Origin: SXRF01 sp964624555
GTDB lineage: Bacteria; Pseudomonadota; Alphaproteobacteria; Rickettsiales; SXRF01
DNA: 57,932 nt
Assembly: GCA_964624555.1 (NCBI GenBank)
Contig: CAZUXB010000008.1
Location: forward strand, 1-57,932
Reading direction: 5' to 3'
Of the stretch, positions 8,182 to 16,751 are shown in pieces. The notes under the pieces are model-generated. The model did no database searches, had not been told where the DNA came from, and saw only the letters and a program-made list of their open reading frames with translations. Numbering within the stretch: the stretch's first letter is position 1; the number at the start of each line of letters is the position of its first letter. The translations under genes and the position numbers were made by a program.

Positions 8182-9391
8182 AATTATTCCTCACATAATC
8201 AGCGACAATAGCCTGGAATTCTTCGGCGATATTCTCACCACGTAGGGTTATGGCTTTTTTCCCGTCAATAAAAACCGGTGCTGCCGGTTGTTCTCCGGTT
8301 CCCGGTAAGCTAATCCCGATATTGGCGTGCTTGCTTTCTCCTGGGCCATTTACGATGCACCCCATCACTGCCACGTTCATATTCTCCACACCCGGATACT
8401 GCGTTTTCCAAACTAACATCTGGTTGCGCAAATAGCCTTGAATTTTATCCGCCAACTCCTGAAACACCGTGCTGGTAGTGCGCCCGCAACCGGGACAGGC
8501 TATGACCTGTGGCGTAAACGCGCGAAATCCCATCGTCTGCAAAATCTCCTGCGCCACCCTCACCTCCTGCGTACGGTCACCACCAGGTTCGGGGGTCAGG
8601 GAAATGCGTATTGTATCGCCAATACCTTCCTGTAACAGAACTGCAAGGGCAGCAGTGGAAGCAACGATACCTTTACTCCCCATACCAGCTTCGGTAAGGC
8701 CAAGGTGCAAAGGATACTGGCAACGCGCTGCTAAATCCCTATAAACTGAAATCAAATCCTGTACCCGGCTGACCTTGCATGAAAGCAATATCTGGTTGGA
8801 AGCAAGGCCAATCGCCTCGGCCTGTTTCGCACTATCCAGCGCTGAACGCACCAGCGCTTCGCGGGCAACATCAGCGACGTCTTTCGGCTCAGCGCTTTTT
8901 GCATTTTCATCCATAACCGCAGCCAGCATCTTCTGGTCCAGACTTCCCCAGTTCACTCCAATTCGCACTGGCTTTTTATTCTTAATAGCTATTTCCACCA
9001 TTTTGGCAAACTGGGTATCATGCTTATCAGCAAAACCTACATTGCCGGGATTTATCCGGTATTTTGCAAGGGCAACTGCCATATCAGGGTATCCAGCAAG
9101 CAGGGTATGGCCGTTATAATGGAAATCACCGACGAGTGGCACGTTGCAACCCAGAGCATCAAGCTTTTCGCGTATAGAGGGAACAGCCCCGGCTGCCGCT
9201 TCATTATTCACAGTAACGCGCACAACTTCCGAACCAGCCTGCGCCAGTTCATAAACCTGTTTTACGGTTGCCGCGATATCGGCAGTGTCGGTATTGGTCA
9301 TGGATTGCACCATAACCGGCGCACTACCGCCAACCGGAACGTGGCCAATTAAAACCTGGTGTGATGTCCGACGATCTAACAACAAATCCAT
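8171..9391 (-). CDS. ispG: 4-hydroxy-3-methylbut-2-enyl diphosphate synthase IspG
   Basis: Converts 2-C-methyl-D-erythritol 2,4-cyclodiphosphate to HMBPP in the MEP isoprenoid pathway, using a [4Fe-4S] cluster. It is 406 aa. The TIM-barrel start includes PVMVQSMTNTDTADI (25-39). The cluster ligands are visible: C299 and C302 in ACPGCGRTTS, C345 in VMGCIVNGPGE and E352. This matches the proteobacterial short form. Isoprenoids made this way would feed the UbiA prenyltransferase encoded at 15.4 kb. It is followed without a gap by the membrane glycosyltransferase-like gene and preceded by a RodZ-like gene 15 bases upstream. Confidence 0.97.
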   Translation of the reverse strand: MDLLLDRRTSHQVLIGHVPVGGSAPVMVQSMTNTDTADIAATVKQVYELAQAGSEVVRVTVNNEAAAGAVPSIREKLDALGCNVPLVGDFHYNGHTLLAGYPDMAVALAKYRINPGNVGFADKHDTQFAKMVEIAIKNKKPVRIGVNWGSLDQKMLAAVMDENAKSAEPKDVADVAREALVRSALDSAKQAEAIGLASNQILLSCKVSRVQDLISVYRDLAARCQYPLHLGLTEAGMGSKGIVASTAALAVLLQEGIGDTIRISLTPEPGGDRTQEVRVAQEILQTMGFRAFTPQVIACPGCGRTTSTVFQELADKIQGYLRNQMLVWKTQYPGVENMNVAVMGCIVNGPGESKHANIGISLPGTGEQPAAPVFIDGKKAITLRGENIAEEFQAIVADYVRNNYAA

Positions 9392-9406
9392 CCTTAGTAT
9401 CGATAA

Positions 9407-10000
9407 TTATTTGGACAGTTCCATTATTGAAACAATATTATGGTTCAGCGGCAACAGGTAGCCACCCACCATATCATCTATATCTGCCCGGTAACAGGCA
9501 GGATATAGCGTAACACGCAAACTCACACAAGGAAGATTAAATACCGACCCGGGAATACTATATTCCCTAAATATTAATGCCCGGTCCGGCGGAGTTTCAA
9601 CGATGGAAATGCCTCCCACCTGCGGACGGAATGATATGAACCATATGGCATATACCAGTAGCGCCAACAGCACCCCTCCCCAAACTGCTGAATTAGAAGG
9701 TTTTTTTTCACTGCTGAATACATGTGGAAAAAAAAGCCCTCTCTCCGGTAAATCAGTTTCTATTCTCTCAAAGCGGCGTAGTATTTCGTCCTTATCCAAA
9801 CGTAAGAAACTCGTATAAGCCAACAAATAGCCTTTTGTGTAAGCTGCCCCCGGCAAAACAACAAGTTCTCCAATTTCCAAAGCATGCAAATAGTGGGCAC
9901 GTATATGCAGGGCAGCAGAGGCTTCCAGCAGAGTCAAACCGGCCTCCTCGCGGGCATTTTGCAATACCAGGCCAATATCTTTCTGATATGATGGATTCAT
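9407..10000 (-). CDS. RodZ-like protein: HTH domain plus one membrane segment
   Basis: A 197-aa membrane-anchored helix-turn-helix protein. Residues 5-75 form the HTH_25/RodZ-type domain (LQNAREEAGLTLLEASAALH, then GELVVLPGAAYTKGYLLAY). A single transmembrane helix follows at about 106-124 (AVWGGVLLALLVYAIWFIS), then a short periplasmic part. RodZ links MreB filaments to the cell wall machinery in rod-shaped cells, and this protein has that architecture. The periplasmic domain is shorter than usual (RodZ in E. coli is 337 aa), so a divergent RodZ or related regulator is equally possible. A RodZ-like gene directly upstream of ispG is common in proteobacteria, which supports the assignment. Confidence 0.75.
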   Translation of the reverse strand: MNPSYQKDIGLVLQNAREEAGLTLLEASAALHIRAHYLHALEIGELVVLPGAAYTKGYLLAYTSFLRLDKDEILRRFERIETDLPERGLFFPHVFSSEKKPSNSAVWGGVLLALLVYAIWFISFRPQVGGISIVETPPDRALIFREYSIPGSVFNLPCVSLRVTLYPACYRADIDDMVGGYLLPLNHNIVSIMELSK

Positions 10001-10057
10001 GTCAGAAAACTACAGCTAAAATTCCGTAAATGGAATAAAAAACAGTAGTAAAGTTTA

Positions 10058-11089
10058 TTAAGCAACCCTGCTCTTAGCAAGGTGGGCTTCAGCCTGCTCT
10101 ATAAGCTCTTTTACAATATCGCACATCGGCTCTATTTTAGAGACCATGCCCACGCTCTGCCCGGCCATTACTGAGCCGTTTTCGACATCGCCGTCTATCA
10201 CCGCACGGCGCAAAGCTCCCGCCCAGAAATGCTCTATCTTTAACTGCGCTTCTTTTTTATCGAGTTCCCCTGCCCTGAATTTGGCGATGGTCTCATGCTG
10301 GCAACGGGCGAATTCATCGCTGGCCTTGTTCACCAGCGCGCGCACCGGAATCACCGGGAAATCAGGGTCGATCTGCACGGAAGGCATCGCGTCCCGCGCC
10401 TGCGCGCGTATGAACGCTTCCTTGAATTTTGGATGGGCGATGGATTCGGTGGCACACACAAAACGCGTGCCAAGCTGCACACCTGAAGCGCCCATTTCGA
10501 GGTAAGTAACAATCGCTTCGCCGCGGCCAATGCCCCCGGCAACGAACACCGGCACTTCCTTAATTGTTGGCAAAATTTCCTGCGCCAGCACCGAGGTTGA
10601 AACCGGGCCGATATGCCCACCTGCCTCCGCACCTTCAATAACCAGCCCATCAACGCCGCTACGCACCAGTTTGCGGCCAATAATCGCTGATGGCGCAAAA
10701 CCGATAATTTTTATTCCCGCTTCTTTGAGCGACTTTATTATATCACTGCCCGGTATACCCCCGGCCAGTACCACGTGCGATACCTTCTGACGCTTGCAAA
10801 CCTCGGCGAGTTCCGCAAGCTGCGGGTGCATGATGATAAGATTCACACCGAACGGTTTGCTGGTTAGTTTTTTTGTTTCGATGATTTCTTTTTCCAGCAA
10901 TTCCGGCGGCATCGAACCACAGGCAACAACCCCAAAAGCACCGGCATTGGAAAGTGCTGCAACCAAATTGCGCTCAGAAACCCACGACATCGCCCCCCCC
11001 ATGATGGCATATTCGCAACCAAGGAATTCCTTACCACGTGCCCATAAAGTGCTGAGTGCTGAGTACTGAGTGCTGAGTTGTGAGTTCAT
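10058..11089 (-). CDS. Nitronate monooxygenase / 2-nitropropane dioxygenase-like FMN enzyme
   Basis: A 343-aa TIM-barrel flavoprotein of the NMO/NPD family, which oxidises alkyl nitronates. Some relatives are FabK enoyl-ACP reductases. Visible are EYAIMGGAMSWVSERNLVAA near the start, VIEGAEAGGHIG with the presumed catalytic histidine, and FMN-phosphate motifs VFVAGGIGRGEAI and GASGVQLGTRFVCATE. The substrate cannot be told from sequence. Odd point: the first ~14 residues (MNSQLSTQYSALST) are encoded by a run of 7-bp repeats (11048-11089), so this start may be a later extension. No better ATG lies just upstream of the conserved domain. The gene is downstream of lysC. Confidence 0.88.
   Translation of the reverse strand: MNSQLSTQYSALSTLWARGKEFLGCEYAIMGGAMSWVSERNLVAALSNAGAFGVVACGSMPPELLEKEIIETKKLTSKPFGVNLIIMHPQLAELAEVCKRQKVSHVVLAGGIPGSDIIKSLKEAGIKIIGFAPSAIIGRKLVRSGVDGLVIEGAEAGGHIGPVSTSVLAQEILPTIKEVPVFVAGGIGRGEAIVTYLEMGASGVQLGTRFVCATESIAHPKFKEAFIRAQARDAMPSVQIDPDFPVIPVRALVNKASDEFARCQHETIAKFRAGELDKKEAQLKIEHFWAGALRRAVIDGDVENGSVMAGQSVGMVSKIEPMCDIVKELIEQAEAHLAKSRVA
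11048..11089 (-). repeat. 7-bp tandem repeat at the start of the NMO-like gene
   Basis: On the plus strand AGTGCTG, AGTGCTG, AGTACTG, AGTGCTG, AGTTGTG follow one another from 11048, and the start codon lies in the last partial unit. Gain or loss of one unit would change the reading frame. A related heptamer array occurs at 43515-43580. Confidence 0.85.
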
Positions 11090-11102
11090 AATATTCCTTT
11101 TT

Positions 11103-11168
11103 TTGTCATTCCCACGAAGATAGGAATCTTCGCTTGGCCCTAGATCCCCGCCTACGCGGGGATGACAA
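11103..11168. repeat. Palindromic intergenic repeat element
   Basis: About 66 bases between lysC and the NMO-like gene. Outer ends TTGTCATTCCC (11103-11113) and GGGGATGACAA (11158-11168) are inverted. Inside are ATCCCCGC, loop CTAC, GCGGGGAT (11144-11163) and a smaller GAAGAT/ATCTTC stem. GTCATTCCC...GGGGATGAC elements of this kind are dispersed in many proteobacterial genomes. It could also act as a terminator or mRNA-stabilising hairpin for lysC. Confidence 0.85.
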
Positions 11169-11172
11169 TAAC

Positions 11173-12399
11173 CTATTTTTCCAATTCAAACGCCGCATGC
11201 AACGCGCGTACGGCAAGCTCGGTATATTCCTCAGCAATAAGCACACTGATCTTTATTTCTGAAGTAGAGATAACCGAAATATTGATATTTTTCTCGGCAA
11301 GGGCAGCGAACATGGTCTGCGCGATACCGGTGTGGCTGCGCATACCAACTCCGACCACTGAAATCTTTGCAACATTCTTGTCAGCGTGCAGGTTCTTGAA
11401 TTTAATTTTATCATGCAGCTTGTTCACTACTGCAACAGCCCTATCAAGGTCAGCTTTCGGCACGGTAAAAGTGATATCAGTTGATTTTCCGCCTTCGGTT
11501 ACGTTCTGTACGATCATATCGACATTGATACCAGCCTCGGCCAGCGGCGCAAACAAAGCTGCCGACATGCCCGGCACGTTGGCAACTTCAGTTAGTGAAA
11601 TACGGGCATCATCACGCGAATAGGCAATGCCGGTTATACGTTTTTGTTCCATAATATCCTCTTCCTTTACCAGTAATGTTCCCGGCACATCATTAAAACT
11701 GCTGAGCACCTGCACCACCACATTGTGGTTCATAGCCATTTCCACCGAACGAGTCTGCAAAACCTTGGCGCCGAGTGATGCCATTTCTAACATTTCTTCA
11801 TAAGCTATCTTATCAAGTTTGCGTGCTTCGCTAACTATGCGTGGGTCGGTGGTGTAAACCCCGTCAACATCAGTATAGATATCGCACCTGTCCGCCTTAA
11901 GCGCAGCCGCCAGCGCCACCGCCGAGGTATCCGAACCGCCACGGCCAAGGGTAGAAACCCGGCCATCTTTATCAACTCCCTGGAACCCGGCGACAACAAC
12001 AACTTTGCCACCATTAATTTCAGCAAGCATGGCTGCACCATCTATTGATTCTATGCGGGCCTTACCATGCGCCATATCAGTTTTCAGGGGTATCTGCCAG
12101 CCGGCATAAGAACGCGCCGGAATACCCATTTCGTTCAGGCATAATGCCAGTAGGCCGCTGGTCACCTGTTCGCCGGAGGCCACCACATGGTCATATTCTG
12201 CCCATGCTTCCGGTGTGGTAAGCGGCGAAAGCTCCTGCACATAAGCAACCAACTGGTTGGTAACGCCGGACATGGCCGAAACCACCACGGCAACTTTGTT
12301 GCCCTTATCGAGTTCTTTTTTCACTTTGGTTGCGACATTGCGGATGCGCTCAATATTGCCCACCGACGTACCGCCGAATTTTTGTACTATTAATGCCAT
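11173..12399 (-). CDS. lysC: Aspartate kinase
   Basis: Phosphorylates aspartate, the first step toward lysine, methionine, threonine and diaminopimelate. It is 408 aa, the size of the single-function class with paired ACT domains. The kinase domain has KFGGTSVGNIERI (7-19), the SAMSGVTNQL loop, VASGEQVTSGLLAL and GRGGSDTSAVALAAAL. Two C-terminal ACT domains (from about residue 265; RITGIAYSRDDARISLTEV and VAKISVVGVGMRSHTGIA) indicate allosteric control, usually by lysine and/or threonine. It is monocistronic or co-transcribed with the NMO-like gene across the palindromic repeat. Confidence 0.97.
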   Translation of the reverse strand: MALIVQKFGGTSVGNIERIRNVATKVKKELDKGNKVAVVVSAMSGVTNQLVAYVQELSPLTTPEAWAEYDHVVASGEQVTSGLLALCLNEMGIPARSYAGWQIPLKTDMAHGKARIESIDGAAMLAEINGGKVVVVAGFQGVDKDGRVSTLGRGGSDTSAVALAAALKADRCDIYTDVDGVYTTDPRIVSEARKLDKIAYEEMLEMASLGAKVLQTRSVEMAMNHNVVVQVLSSFNDVPGTLLVKEEDIMEQKRITGIAYSRDDARISLTEVANVPGMSAALFAPLAEAGINVDMIVQNVTEGGKSTDITFTVPKADLDRAVAVVNKLHDKIKFKNLHADKNVAKISVVGVGMRSHTGIAQTMFAALAEKNINISVISTSEIKISVLIAEEYTELAVRALHAAFELEK

Positions 12400-12556
12400 A
12401 AGTCTTTTATTATCAGTTATTAGGAACTGATGTTTTTAACCCATTTTTTTGGCTGTGACAAGTGCCTACAGGCGCGAATACTTAACTATTGCGCTGACTT
12501 TTATTGGCTGTTTTTGTGTTTAGACACAATGTGCAATATCCTGTTATATATAAATA

Positions 12557-13498
12557 TTACTCAAACCAAACTTTATATGAAAGTGTATCACCTTCTATAG
12601 AAATAGTATCAGGCCTATCTATCAACAAAAGCTTTCTGTCCATCGATATTGGTGAAACTGCTTCTTTATATAAGCCTGTGGGCCACTCTATAGAAATAGA
12701 TTTATTTAAAGACCTAACAATCCATGAGATATATGTAGGACCATCTCCTGATTTTGTTTCCAATCCCCTAGAAATCACTCCAACCAATAATCCATTTTTA
12801 TCAATAGCAGCTCCGCCACTCATTCCTCCCAAAGAACCACAATCAATCTCTATCACCGAGTATGGCATAAGCAACTTATCCCTTCCATTATGATAAACAG
12901 CTTTAACTTCACCTTTTGATACATATAAATTTCCTGTAAAAACACACTGTATATCGTGCATTTCTACGGAATTATTCCTAAATCCAATGATATTTAGCAC
13001 TTCACCATTTTTAGGTGCGCGAGTAGTTATTCCAAGCCTATAATAACATTTATCATCAGGTACTTTTGAAGCTGCTCTAATTGCTATTAATGCAGTATCG
13101 TCAGAATGGTCATATGACATGCTTGTAACCATCCAAATATCAAGATTATTATCTCTAACGCCAAGGCAATATGGAATAGCCTTGCCTTGCTTCATCAATT
13201 CTATCTCATCTATGAAATTATGAGTTGCGGTTACTGCAAGACCAGGAGCTATCATAACAGCAGTCCCAACAATTTCCGCTTTTGTTTCCGACTTAAGCAT
13301 GAAACATAAAACTGCTCCTTGAAAAAACTCCCAATTCTTTACTGAATCTGGAATATTTATTGCGTCACTATTGCCAAAATTTACTAGTTGAAAGCTTATA
13401 ACTTCTTGAATAGGTAGACCTTTTAATGGATCGTCGGTAATAGCTCCAGAGCAAATTTTTCCATTATTACAATTTTGGTTATTTTTATTATTATTCAT
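12557..13498 (-). CDS. Trypsin-like (S1/V8-type) serine protease
   Basis: A 313-aa chymotrypsin-fold protease with a complete-looking triad: H93 (LAVTATHNFID), D133 or D134 (YDHSDDTALIAI) and S227 in GGMSGGAAID with the preceding oxyanion glycine. The first ~20 residues are Asn/Lys-rich, and I see no signal peptide, so it may act in the cytoplasm or be exported by another route. The target is unknown. The gene is visibly AT-richer than its neighbours and sits right beside a tRNA gene, both consistent with horizontal acquisition. It lacks PDZ domains, so it is not DegP/HtrA. Confidence 0.8.
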   Translation of the reverse strand: MNNNKNNQNCNNGKICSGAITDDPLKGLPIQEVISFQLVNFGNSDAINIPDSVKNWEFFQGAVLCFMLKSETKAEIVGTAVMIAPGLAVTATHNFIDEIELMKQGKAIPYCLGVRDNNLDIWMVTSMSYDHSDDTALIAIRAASKVPDDKCYYRLGITTRAPKNGEVLNIIGFRNNSVEMHDIQCVFTGNLYVSKGEVKAVYHNGRDKLLMPYSVIEIDCGSLGGMSGGAAIDKNGLLVGVISRGLETKSGDGPTYISWIVRSLNKSISIEWPTGLYKEAVSPISMDRKLLLIDRPDTISIEGDTLSYKVWFE

Positions 13499-13520
13499 AA
13501 ATATAATTATTTGTTAATTA

Positions 13521-13597
13521 TGGCGGGACCGAGAGGAATCGAACCTCCGACCTACAGTTTAGGAAACTGCCGCTCTATCCTGCTGAGCTACGGCCCC
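13521..13597 (-). tRNA. tRNA-Arg (anticodon CCU)
   Basis: Minus-strand cloverleaf of 77 bases including encoded CCA (13523-13521). The acceptor arms GGGGCCG and CGGTCCC pair with one G-U. D stem GCTC/GAGC, anticodon arm GCAGT-TTCCTAA-ACTGT with anticodon CCT at 13563-13561, T arm GGAGG-TTCGATT-CCTCT. It decodes AGG. Confidence 0.95.
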
Positions 13598-13667
13598 AAT
13601 AATATAAATATAGCAGGTAATTGCTATAACAGCCTATAAAGACACGTGCAAGAGACTATAGAATCCG

Positions 13668-13793
13668 CTTAAACTCGCTAGGGCGTCAGCGAAAACGGTT
13701 ATTTTTGAGAACCGTAGCGGAGCGTATGCTTTATACGTGAGCAACGGAAGCGGAGAAAATGGCCGTTTGCAGCAAGCCATAGTAGAGTTTAAG
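13668..13793. other. Nested palindromic element, possible structured RNA or repeat
   Basis: About 126 bases between tRNA-Arg and the EAL gene with nested inverted repeats. Outer arms: CTTAAACTC (13668-13676) with GAGTTTAAG (13785-13793). Middle arms: AAACGGTTATTTT (13693-13705) with AAAATGGCCGTTT (13756-13768), where both mismatches become G-U pairs in RNA. Next inward, CCGT (13712-13715) pairs with ACGG (13744-13747). The core is CGTAT, GCTTT, ATACG (13723-13737), with a further G-U in the flank. It ends one base before the EAL stop codon, so it lies in that gene's 3' untranslated region. I recognise no named family. Confidence 0.65.
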
Positions 13794-13794
13794 G

Positions 13795-15180
13795 CTATTC
13801 TTTCCTGTATTCGCCGTCATGCAGCCAGCTGCGGTGGTTTTCCGGCTTTCCGAGGTAATAGCCTTGCAGATAATCAACCCCCATGCCCATGAGAATCTTG
13901 GCTATTTCACCGGTTTCCACAAATTCAGCAACGGTTTTAAGACCGAACCCCTGCGCAAAATCAAGCAGGGTTTTTACGAAGAACTGGTTATCAGCACTAC
14001 GTGCAATATCTTTCACAAACACGCCATCTATTTTGACCATATCCACTGATAATGCCTTCAGCTGGCGGAAAGATGTATAACCCGAACCAAAATCATCAAG
14101 AGCCACCTGGCACCCCAAATCCTGTACTGAAGCCACAAAAAATGCTGTTCTGCGTAAATCACGGTGTACTGCTGTTTCGGTAATTTCTACAATTATCCGC
14201 GGAGCAATTTCTGGAGTTTCTTTTATCTTCCGTTCAAAGGAATTAAGCCATACGCTATTTTCAGTAGTCATATTTGATACGTTAAAAGCCAATGTTACAT
14301 CTGGTGCTTTGCGCAGCTCCTCAATAATAAGCTCCATAACCATAGTATCAATAACGTCAATAAGCCCCATCCTCTCAGCAACCGGGATAAGGGCACCTGC
14401 AGAGCTTATTTTACCACCATTACCGACAATCCTCAGCAATGCTTCATAATGTACAGTTTTTCCAGTTACACTGTCTATCACTGGCTGATAAGCCATACGC
14501 AGGCGCTTTTCTTTTACTGCCCCGGAAAGATAGTTGGCAAGCCCCATCTGCTGGCGGTACAGGTCTGCCTCAGCGCGCGTGGATTCATATGTTCTCTGCT
14601 GTGTTGTCTGCATGCTGTTTACAGTTACGTAAACTTTATCAAGGGCATCGCGTGACTCTGCCGTTTCGGAAGGGAAGGAAATACAGCCGATGACCCCTAT
14701 TATATACAATGATGCTGTTTCAAAATTATCCCTGCCAAAATTCTGCACCAGGGTATGAATCCTCTGCATCATTTTCATTGTATCTTCCGGATAACTATCT
14801 GCAATTATTATACCTAACTGATCACGCTGCAAACGCTGTATGGTATTGCCTTCCCCAATCATCTCACTAATCATTTTAGTGAGGTCATGCATTACAATTT
14901 CAGATGTATCATGACCATAGGCATTTATAATCATGGACAGGTTGCTGATCGACAGGAGTAACAAAGCGCCGGAAGTATGATTGGAAATCACGCCCCTGAT
15001 CGACGTTTCCAGCAAGTTAACAAAATCAGCAGGATAAAAATTCGACCCGGGATAGGTCGGTGGCGGCACAACCATTTCTGGAATTTCAGTATCAGGCACA
15101 GACATATCGCCAACCATATGCCCAGATCTACCTGATGCTCCTGAACCAGAACCTATTGGTGTTTCATTTTTAAATAGCAT
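13795..15180 (-). CDS. EAL-domain cyclic-di-GMP phosphodiesterase with degenerate GGDEF domain
   Basis: A 461-aa cytoplasmic protein expected to hydrolyse c-di-GMP to pGpG. Residues about 50-200 are GGDEF-like, but the signature is replaced by RLQRDQLG (116-123), so this part cannot be a cyclase. The EAL domain (about 222-450) keeps every residue needed for catalysis: EAL at 246-248, N300, E332 and E335 (EITET), D362-D363 (LDDFGSGYTSF), K383 (VKIDG), E419/E422 (AEFVE) and the end motif QGYYLGKP (439-446). No membrane segment is seen. It could control motility by way of the large flagellar cluster nearby (inference). The first ~45 residues are Gly/Pro/Ser-rich and probably disordered. Confidence 0.92.
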   Translation of the reverse strand: MLFKNETPIGSGSGASGRSGHMVGDMSVPDTEIPEMVVPPPTYPGSNFYPADFVNLLETSIRGVISNHTSGALLLLSISNLSMIINAYGHDTSEIVMHDLTKMISEMIGEGNTIQRLQRDQLGIIIADSYPEDTMKMMQRIHTLVQNFGRDNFETASLYIIGVIGCISFPSETAESRDALDKVYVTVNSMQTTQQRTYESTRAEADLYRQQMGLANYLSGAVKEKRLRMAYQPVIDSVTGKTVHYEALLRIVGNGGKISSAGALIPVAERMGLIDVIDTMVMELIIEELRKAPDVTLAFNVSNMTTENSVWLNSFERKIKETPEIAPRIIVEITETAVHRDLRRTAFFVASVQDLGCQVALDDFGSGYTSFRQLKALSVDMVKIDGVFVKDIARSADNQFFVKTLLDFAQGFGLKTVAEFVETGEIAKILMGMGVDYLQGYYLGKPENHRSWLHDGEYRKE

Positions 15181-15351
15181 GCAATACTACAATCATTTTT
15201 TATTTTGATTCTATCTCAGTTAAACACACAACATTTTATGCAATTTTTTATATAATTTTACCGTTAAATTTTCAGGCGAACAGTTTGATTGTACCCCGAA
15301 ATGGTAAACATAACCTTACTACTACCAATTATGCGCCCTCGATTTGATACA

Positions 15352-16191
15352 TTATTTTGGTAACACACTGATAAATAATGCTAAAAATATCATAAATTCA
15401 AGCCATACATTGGACCTGAATATCATTTTTGCCGATTCTTTACTGACAACATCAAGGGAATAGACCTGCCACAAACAATGAAAAAATGCAGGAATAAGGG
15501 CCAGAACCCCATAAATATTACCAGCGGCAATGATAAAGCAGATAATGGCCGACAAATACATTGCGGCTACAAAAGTTTTTACATTATCACCTAACCTGAT
15601 AACGGTAGAACGAACCCCTACCCGCACATCGTCTGCCTTGTCCTGAATGGCATATATAGTATCGTAACCGACGGTCAGGAATACCCCTCCTATGTATAAT
15701 AATATTGCCGGAAATTCTATCTGGCCACGTACCGCTGCCCAACCCATAAAGGCACCCCAGTTAAAAACCAGCCCAAGGAATAATTGCGGCCACCAGCTTA
15801 TACGCTTCATAAAGGGATAAGTAACCACCGGCACCAATGCCAATATACCCCACATCAGTACATGTCTGCCAAGGGTAACCGCTACCGGTAAAGATATAGC
15901 CAGTAATAAAAGCAGAAAACATATCGCCTGCCTGACATTAAGCTCGCCACTGGCAAGAGGCCGGTTTTTTGTCCGTTCAACATGCTTGTCAATATTGCGG
16001 TCAGCAATATCGTTGATTACGCACCCTGCCCCCCGCATCAAAACCGCGCCAATAAAAAACAGCATTAATTTCCACATATCGGCATAGCCCGATGCCAGCA
16101 CCAAAGACCAGGCACATGGCCAGAATAACAACCATATGCCAACTGGTTGATGCAAGCGCATTAGCCGGAAATAATGGTTAGAAAGTTTCAT
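15352..16191 (-). CDS. ubiA: 4-hydroxybenzoate polyprenyltransferase
   Basis: Attaches the polyprenyl chain to 4-hydroxybenzoate in ubiquinone synthesis; inner-membrane enzyme. It is 279 aa with about nine membrane helices. Both Asp-rich Mg-diphosphate motifs are present: NDIADRNIDKHVERTKNRPL in the first half and YDTIYAIQDKADDVRVGVRS in the second. Length and motifs fit UbiA closely. It is divergent from the GNAT/rsmE operon, separated by about 117 bases of AT-rich sequence that must contain promoters for both. Confidence 0.95.
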   Translation of the reverse strand: MKLSNHYFRLMRLHQPVGIWLLFWPCAWSLVLASGYADMWKLMLFFIGAVLMRGAGCVINDIADRNIDKHVERTKNRPLASGELNVRQAICFLLLLLAISLPVAVTLGRHVLMWGILALVPVVTYPFMKRISWWPQLFLGLVFNWGAFMGWAAVRGQIEFPAILLYIGGVFLTVGYDTIYAIQDKADDVRVGVRSTVIRLGDNVKTFVAAMYLSAIICFIIAAGNIYGVLALIPAFFHCLWQVYSLDVVSKESAKMIFRSNVWLEFMIFLALFISVLPK

Positions 16192-16308
16192 ATCAACCTT
16201 TTTACATGATTATACTGCGCATAGCAGGTGACATATTTATAAATTAATAATATGTATAAAAGAGCAATTTGTGATATATAAAATTTGATTAAACGAATAA
16301 ATATTTTT

Positions 16309-16743
16309 ATGACACTGTCTATCCAGGAAATCCCTTTCGCCAGCGCGGAATACAAACAATTACTCGAATTGCGTTATGATATACTACGCAAACCATTAGG
16401 GCTTGAGGTAAGCGCACAGGATGTAGCAACCGATAACCGTGAGTTCCATATTGCCGCTTTTGAAAATGGCAAGGCTGTGGGATGTGTCCTGCTGCGGCCA
16501 ATAACTGCCGATGTCATAAAACTCCGGCAAATGGCCGTAGCAAATGAAGCACAAGGACAAGGTCTTGGAAAAAGGCTGGTAAAATATGCCGAAGAACTGG
16601 CTAGCGCGCGCGGATTCAAAATTATCGAAACACATGCACGGAAGGTCGCGCAGGTTTTTTATGAAAAACTCGGTTACGTGGCCGAAGGTGATTACTTCAC
16701 TGAAGTCACCATACAAACCATTAAAATGCATAAGACATTATAA
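16309..16743 (+). CDS. GNAT-family N-acetyltransferase
   Basis: A 144-aa acetyl-CoA-dependent acetyltransferase of unknown substrate. I prefer the ATG at 16309; an upstream in-frame start at 16285 adds eight residues with no support. The acetyl-CoA pyrophosphate-binding segment is LRQMAVANEAQGQGLGKRLV (Q/RxxGxG/A pattern), followed by AEELASARGFKIIETHAR and VFYEKLGYVAEGDYF, all typical of GNAT proteins. The overall pattern (ELRYDILRKPLGLEV near the N-terminus) resembles the ElaA/YjcF-like subgroup. It precedes rsmE by 8 bases and is likely co-transcribed with rsmE-gshA-bolA. Confidence 0.88.
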   Translation: MTLSIQEIPFASAEYKQLLELRYDILRKPLGLEVSAQDVATDNREFHIAAFENGKAVGCVLLRPITADVIKLRQMAVANEAQGQGLGKRLVKYAEELASARGFKIIETHARKVAQVFYEKLGYVAEGDYFTEVTIQTIKMHKTL

Positions 16744-16751
16744 ACTGGATC

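Noticed and set aside
12515..12540. Hairpin TTGTGT/ACACAA after the protease gene
   Set aside because: Short, AT-rich stem without a U run in the direction of the protease transcript.
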